Positions 6,125-9,268 of a stretch of DNA of 9,268 nt are shown here, piece by piece. The stretch comes from an uncultured Dehalococcoidia bacterium (GTDB lineage: Bacteria; Chloroflexota; Dehalococcoidia; Tepidiformales; Tepidiformaceae): NCBI GenBank assembly GCA_937954195.1, contig CALFYR010000042.1, forward strand, positions 1 through 9,268, read 5' to 3'. The notes below the pieces were generated by a model. It was not told the DNA's origin. It did no database searches and worked only from the letters and a program-made list of their open reading frames with translations. Position 1 is the stretch's first letter, and every line of letters begins with the position of its first letter. The position numbers and the translations under genes were made by a program.

Positions 6125-6555
6125 TAGCAGTCGACACCAACATTCTTGTTTACGCTCACCGCCGCGACGCGACGTTCCACACCGCGGCAAAGCGAGTGAT
6201 CGATGAACTCGTCCGAGCCGAGTCTCCCTGGGCAATCTCTTGGGCGACGATTCATGAATTCCTTGCAATCTGCACAAACCCGCGGATCTACAAGCCCGCC
6301 AGCCCCATGCCGGTCGCCTTGGAACAGCTACGTCAGTGGCTCCACGGTGGAGCCGTGGTCCTGAGCGAGACGTCAGACCATATGGACACCCTGTCCTTAC
6401 TGCTGCGCGACGGCAACGTCACCGGAGGACGGGTACATGATGCACGCATCGCAGCCATATGCCTCGACCACGGCGTGAACGAACTGTGGTCCGCCGACCG
6501 CGACTTCGCGAGGTTTTCCAACCTTGCTGTCCGGAACCCCCTCGTCCAGGTGTGA
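6121..6555 (+). CDS. vapC: VapC-family PIN-domain ribonuclease toxin
   Basis: The 144-residue protein carries the four acidic PIN residues that bind divalent metal: Asp5 (VDTNILVY), Glu46 (ATIHEFLAI), Asp107 (GRVHDARIAA) and Asp126 (LWSADRDF). VapC toxins are endoribonucleases that often cut tRNA or rRNA when freed from VapB; the target here cannot be predicted. Translation starts at TTG (6121), which overlaps the antitoxin stop as TTGA. This gives a normal PIN N-terminus and suggests coupled, weak initiation that keeps toxin below antitoxin. All catalytic residues are intact, so the toxin is probably functional. The pair sits between the MMPL terminator and a repeat tract, with no link to the metabolic genes. 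Confidence 0.92.
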   Translation: MIAVDTNILVYAHRRDATFHTAAKRVIDELVRAESPWAISWATIHEFLAICTNPRIYKPASPMPVALEQLRQWLHGGAVVLSETSDHMDTLSLLLRDGNVTGGRVHDARIAAICLDHGVNELWSADRDFARFSNLAVRNPLVQV

Positions 6556-6566
6556 TTCTCCTTGGC

Positions 6567-6636
6567 ACCGGGCACCGGGCACCGGCCACCGGCCACCAGG
6601 TACCGGCCACCGGGTACTCGGCACTCGGCACTCAAT
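6567..6636. repeat. Degenerate 7-bp tandem repeat, ten units
   Basis: Ten consecutive heptamers fill 70 bp: ACCGGGC twice, ACCGGCC twice, ACCAGGT, ACCGGCC, ACCGGGT, ACTCGGC twice and ACTCAAT. Every unit begins with AC at exactly 7-bp spacing. Neighbouring units tend to be identical, as expected from slippage duplication. The tract lies 11 bp after the VapC stop and runs into the SDR stop codon (6632-6634), filling the gap between the convergent genes. On the minus strand the units read GCCGAGT and GCCCGGT. It may act as a transcription barrier or just be slippage-prone spacer DNA. Confidence 0.9.
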
Positions 6637-7387
6637 ACGGCCGCATCTCCCGCGCGAAGTCCCGCCCGCCCTTTACCGTCACCCGCATGATCGAACCAAA
6701 CCGCATGTCGTCCTCGATCAGCTCGATCACCCCCGCCGAAATGTCCTCCGGCTGCAGGATCCCCCCCACCAGCTTCGCCACCTCTTCTACCCGCTCGTCC
6801 CCGCTCCGCCGAACCAGCGGCGTATCCGTGAACGAAGGACATATCGCGTTCACCCGGATCCGGTCCTGTTCCGCTAGGTACGCCAACGATCGCGTGAAGT
6901 TCACCACCCCCGCCTTCGTCGCCGCGTACACCGGCGAATCCGGCATCGGCAGGAGTCCGCCCATGCTCGCCGTATTCACGATCGCTCCGCCTTTGCCCGA
7001 ACGCCGCATCTCCCGCACCGCAATCCGCGTCGCGTCGATCACCGCCGTCAGGTTGATATCCACAATCCGCGTCCAGCTCCCCGTCTCGTCTTCGAACAGG
7101 TCCTCCCCACCGATACCCGCGTTGTTAAACGCGATATCGAAGCTCCCGAAGTGCTCCACCGCCGAAGCGAACGCCCCCGCGATATCCTCCGCGTGCGTCA
7201 CGTCGCAGTGCCGGTAAATAGCGATGCCCCCCAGCTTTTCTGCCAGCCCTACCGTCTCCGCGCCGCCCTCCGCATTGATGTCCGCCACGATCACCCGAGC
7301 GCCGCGCTTCACAAGGTCCAGCACCGCCGCCCGGCCAATGCCCGAACCGCCACCACTCACAACCGCTGACTTGCCTTCGATCTCCAT
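6632..7387 (-). CDS. Short-chain dehydrogenase/reductase (classical SDR)
   Basis: The 251-residue protein has the classical SDR motifs in order: the nucleotide-binding SGGGSGIG (11-18), Asp36 at the end of the second strand (favours NAD(H) over NADP(H)), CDV (61-63), NNAG (88-91), and the catalytic Asn112, Ser141, Tyr154 and Lys158 (YAATK). The family oxidises alcohols or reduces ketones; with acyl-CoA genes nearby, a 3-hydroxyacyl or similar substrate is possible but unproven. The start at 7387 is chosen because it begins just before the first beta-strand and has GGGAGG a few bases upstream. A longer frame to 7429 would add 14 basic residues and is less likely. The stop lies in the last unit of the heptamer repeat. 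It diverges from the carbonic-anhydrase-like gene. Confidence 0.94.
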   Translation of the reverse strand: MEIEGKSAVVSGGGSGIGRAAVLDLVKRGARVIVADINAEGGAETVGLAEKLGGIAIYRHCDVTHAEDIAGAFASAVEHFGSFDIAFNNAGIGGEDLFEDETGSWTRIVDINLTAVIDATRIAVREMRRSGKGGAIVNTASMGGLLPMPDSPVYAATKAGVVNFTRSLAYLAEQDRIRVNAICPSFTDTPLVRRSGDERVEEVAKLVGGILQPEDISAGVIELIEDDMRFGSIMRVTVKGGRDFAREMRPY

Positions 7388-7406
7388 CCTGACCCTCCCG
7401 GTTCGG

Positions 7407-7434
7407 TTGCCGCCAAAGGCGCGGCGCATACGAT
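7407..7434 (+). promoter_or_regulatory. Candidate sigma-70 promoter of the carbonic-anhydrase-like gene
   Basis: TTGCCG (7407-7412) and TACGAT (7429-7434) are separated by 16 bp, each matching four of six consensus bases. Transcription would begin near 7441, about 39 nt before the GTG start. It lies in the 92-bp divergent gap. The call is weak. Confidence 0.3.
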
Positions 7435-7479
7435 ACCACTGCCCCGGCCTTGGTTCGGGAGCCGCCCCCGGAGCCGCCC

Positions 7480-8028
7480 GTGCCCATCTTCGCCGTCGGG
7501 GATAAGGTCCCCCGAATCCACCCCTCCGCGTTCATCGCCCCCACCGCCAACATCGTCGGCGATGTCACCATCCACGAAGACGCCTCAGTCTGGTACGGCG
7601 CCACCGTCCGCGGCGATACCAGCTACGTCATCGTCGAACGCGGCGCAAACATCCAGGATGGTTCGGTGGTCCACGGCCGCGCGGGCCAGCCCTCCCTCAT
7701 CGGCGAATCCGCCTCCATCGCCCACGCCTGCGTCGTCCACGGCGCCACCATCGGGGCCCGCGCCCTCATCGCCAACGGCGCGCTCGTCCTCGATGGCGCC
7801 GTTATCGGCGAAGGCGCGCTCATCGCCGCCGGCTCCGTCGTCCTGCCCGATACCGAAATACCCGCTGGCATGCTCGCCGCCGGGACCCCCGCCCAGGTCA
7901 AACGACCCCTGGCCGGCACCCCTACCGAAGAGTGGGTCACCGGCAACCCCGGCCGCTACGCCATGCTCGCCGAGATGCACAAAGCGGGCCTCCGTGAACT
8001 CCCCCGCGAAGACGCACCCGCCCCGTAG
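7480..8028 (+). CDS. Gamma-carbonic anhydrase / PaaY-like hexapeptide-repeat protein
   Basis: The 182-residue protein is a left-handed beta-helix of hexapeptide repeats (about 18-135; for example ANIVGDVTIHEDASVWYG, IGESASIAHACVVHGATIG). The three metal-binding His of gamma-carbonic anhydrases are all present: His65, His82 and His87. Arg44, Asp46 and Gln59 match conserved active-site residues of the family. Members form trimers with metal at subunit interfaces and hydrate CO2. The close relative PaaY is instead a CoA thioesterase, which would fit the acyl-CoA context; sequence alone does not decide. GTG at 7480 is the chosen start: GGAG (7470-7473) lies 6 nt upstream, and MPIFAVGDKVPRIHPSAFIA is a typical N-terminus. 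An in-frame TTG at 7450 would add ten residues, mostly proline and glutamate. It diverges from the SDR. Confidence 0.92.
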   Translation: MPIFAVGDKVPRIHPSAFIAPTANIVGDVTIHEDASVWYGATVRGDTSYVIVERGANIQDGSVVHGRAGQPSLIGESASIAHACVVHGATIGARALIANGALVLDGAVIGEGALIAAGSVVLPDTEIPAGMLAAGTPAQVKRPLAGTPTEEWVTGNPGRYAMLAEMHKAGLRELPREDAPAP

Positions 8029-8165
8029 CCCCCGCGCCCACCCTGTCGCAACGTCCGCCGCGGTCGGGTCACGGGCCAGCCAGCGGCGCGGACTGGCGTG
8101 CGGCAGCAGCTCGCCCCGCGCGAGTGGCCGGGCTTTTCGTCAGAGTCGTGGAGAGGGGGAAGGTT

Positions 8166-8241
8166 GGAACGGCGGGCGCCCGGAGGGCAATGGAAGCAGA
8201 GCAGTAGGAGAAGGGACAGAACCCGGGCGCCCCGCCGTTCC
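8166..8241 (+). other. Long imperfect inverted repeat (possible structured RNA or terminator-like hairpin)
   Basis: GGAACGGCGGGCGCCCGG (8166-8183) pairs with the 19-nt arm at 8223-8241 over 18 bp, with one extra C bulged in the right arm. G-U pairs could extend the foot. The loop (8184-8222) is 39 nt of purine-rich sequence. Each arm also contains a shorter palindrome around GGGCGCCC. No T-run follows, so it is not a standard intrinsic terminator. It may be a small RNA, a leader structure or a DNA-level element. Confidence 0.7.
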
Positions 8242-8250
8242 GGTGGGACC

Positions 8251-8266
8251 TGTGAATCCTATCACA
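8251..8266 (+). promoter_or_regulatory. CRP/FNR-type binding site upstream of the acyl-CoA dehydrogenase
   Basis: TGTGAATCCTATCACA matches the CRP consensus TGTGA-N6-TCACA at every fixed base; the related GlxR and mycobacterial CRP proteins use the same half-sites. It lies 172 nt before the dehydrogenase ATG, within the intergenic region. The putative promoter is unclear: weak -10-like bases occur at 8295-8300 and 8308-8313. Control of acyl-CoA metabolism by cAMP-type regulators is common, so the match is plausible, but no regulator gene lies in the window. Confidence 0.5.
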
Positions 8267-8438
8267 AGCGATTCTGCGACGGGGAGGGCCTTTCTATCGA
8301 TGTTGCTTATGGCAGCATGGAAGGCAAACCCGAATTGCGTTCGCTTGCAGGGCGCTCCCGTCTCCCTCACAATCGTTCCGCACTCCCTTTTCCCGCCGAC
8401 TCACCGGGTGCGGGACCCAGTTCGAAAGCAGGTTTCAC

Positions 8439-9268
8439 ATGGCAATCACACTTGGCGATAGCGAACGCGAGGCCGTATGGCGCAAGGAAGTTCGCGAGTT
8501 CATTGAGAAGGAAACGCCCGCCGCACTCCGCGCAGGTAGCGAACAGGGCGAAGGCTCTCTCTTCGGGCGCATGGGCGCCATTAAGGAATGGCGGGACAAG
8601 CTCGCGACCAAGGGCTGGATCGCTCCCTCCTGGCCGAAGAAGTACGGCGGCGCCGATATGTCCGTCGTCGAGCAGTTCATCATGAACGAGGAATTCGCCG
8701 AGGCCGGCGTTCCCGGCAACGTCGGCGGTTTCGGCGTCATGATGATCGGCCCCACCATCATCGAGCACGGGACCGAGGAGCAGAAGGAAGAGCACCTCAC
8801 CAAGATCCTCAAGGGCGAAGTCATCTGGTGCCAGGGCTATAGCGAGCCCGGCGCAGGTAGCGACCTCGCCAGCCTCCAGACCCGCGCCGTTCGCGATGGC
8901 GACGACTACGTCATCAACGGCCAAAAGATCTGGACGACCGGCGCCCAGTTCGCCGACATGATGTACATGCTCGTCCGGACTGACCCCGATGCCCCGAAGC
9001 ACCGCGGTATCACCTACCTGCTCGTGAACATGAAGGCCCCCGGCGTGACGGTCCGGCCCCTGACGATGCTCTCCGGTGCCCAGGGCTTCAACGAAGTGTT
9101 CTTCGAAGACGTCCGCGTCCCCGTGAAGAACCGCATCGGCGAAGAGAACCGCGGCTGGTACGTCGGCACCACCACACTCGACTTCGAACGAAGCTCAATC
9201 GGCTCGGCGGTCGGCGTGCGCAAGCAGCTTGAGGGTCTCATCCGCCTGGCGAAGGACAGCAGCGAAGC
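8439..9268 (+). CDS. Acyl-CoA dehydrogenase (FadE-like), 3' end missing
   Basis: The frame is open from ATG 8439 to the window end: 276 residues of an expected 380-410. The N-terminal alpha-domain (about 5-125) contains KGWIAPSWPKKYGGADMS (58-75). The beta-domain signature is WCQGYSEPGAGSDLASLQT (130-148), followed by GQKIWTTGAQFADM (161-174). EVFFEDVRVPVKNRIGEENRGWYV (219-242) leads into the C-terminal helical domain. These segments bind FAD and acyl-CoA. The enzyme makes a trans-2-enoyl-CoA and passes electrons to ETF. The catalytic base, normally in the C-terminal helices, lies beyond the window. The group resembles actinobacterial FadE proteins that act on long or cyclic substrates; the exact substrate is unknown. 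It uses more G-ending codons (GAG, AAG) than the other plus-strand genes. GCAGG (8428-8432) is the ribosome site. Confidence 0.95.
   Translation, partial: MAITLGDSEREAVWRKEVREFIEKETPAALRAGSEQGEGSLFGRMGAIKEWRDKLATKGWIAPSWPKKYGGADMSVVEQFIMNEEFAEAGVPGNVGGFGVMMIGPTIIEHGTEEQKEEHLTKILKGEVIWCQGYSEPGAGSDLASLQTRAVRDGDDYVINGQKIWTTGAQFADMMYMLVRTDPDAPKHRGITYLLVNMKAPGVTVRPLTMLSGAQGFNEVFFEDVRVPVKNRIGEENRGWYVGTTTLDFERSSIGSAVGVRKQLEGLIRLAKDSSE

Larger units (their letters stand above)
8029..8438. other. 410-nt intergenic region without a convincing gene
   Basis: No open frame here shows a recognisable family or a good start. 8029-8160 is GC-rich with small weak stems (for example GTCCGC 8053-8058 against GCGGAC 8088-8093) and no T-run terminator. 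8161-8245 holds a long imperfect hairpin, and 8251-8266 a CRP-type palindrome. 8270-8438 is leader DNA before the acyl-CoA dehydrogenase, with GCAGG at 8428-8432 as a modest Shine-Dalgarno. The size and content suggest a complex control region or a small RNA. Confidence 0.6.

Noticed and set aside
6567..6636. Heptamer array considered as a CRISPR or mobile-element end.
   Set aside because: The units are contiguous 7-mers with no spacers, and there is no transposase or terminal inverted repeat nearby.
8184..8290. Resemblance to a T-box (TGGGACC), a cobalamin riboswitch (GTGAATCC) or SRP RNA (GGAAGCAG).
   Set aside because: Each match is a short fragment. The remaining conserved parts and the required order are absent, and the downstream gene is not a usual T-box or cobalamin target.

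Overview
The window is high-GC bacterial DNA, dense with genes and coding on both strands. It holds mainly acyl-CoA, lipid and membrane-export functions. The mix (two divergent crotonases, a FadE-like acyl-CoA dehydrogenase, an SDR oxidoreductase, an MMPL transporter, a DUF2087 protein, a gamma-carbonic-anhydrase-like protein and a VapBC pair) and an intergenic 7-bp repeat tract would suit a Chloroflexota (Dehalococcoidia-like) genome. An actinobacterium is the main alternative. There is no rRNA or other phylogenetic marker, so this placement is inference.

Layout. (1) 1-1536, plus strand: the 3' part of a crotonase-family gene, then 11 nt later a two-domain rhodanese-type sulfurtransferase whose Shine-Dalgarno overlaps the crotonase stop codon. 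(2) 1715-3419, minus strand: a three-gene operon (crotonase, DUF2087 protein, SAM methyltransferase) in which each gene joins the next by a 4-nt ATGA overlap. (3) 3420-3594: a divergent control region with a TACAAT -10 facing the operon and, towards the MMPL gene, a cluster of overlapping GAAT/ATTC palindromes that looks like a TetR-type operator. (4) 3595-5790: an MMPL/RND exporter with both Asp-Tyr proton-relay pairs, ended by a hairpin. (5) 5867-6555: a VapB-like antitoxin overlapped by a VapC PIN toxin that starts at TTG. (6) 6567-6636: ten tandem 7-bp units between convergent genes. (7) 6632-7387, minus: an NAD-type SDR. It diverges from (8) 7480-8028, plus: a gamma-carbonic anhydrase/PaaY-like hexapeptide protein. 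(9) 8029-8438: a 410-nt gap without a convincing gene, holding a long imperfect hairpin and a perfect CRP/FNR-type palindrome. (10) From 8439: an acyl-CoA dehydrogenase running off the window.

The genes read as a catabolic/lipid neighbourhood: a dehydrogenase, two crotonases, a dehydrogenase/reductase and a possible CoA thioesterase, with an exporter under likely local repressor control. The VapBC pair looks like an insert of different codon use. No wholly new system is obvious. The best leads are the regulatory structures (3528-3562, 8166-8266), the tightly coupled crotonase/DUF2087/methyltransferase operon, the crotonases that lack standard catalytic glutamates, and codon choice that follows the DNA strand rather than the gene.
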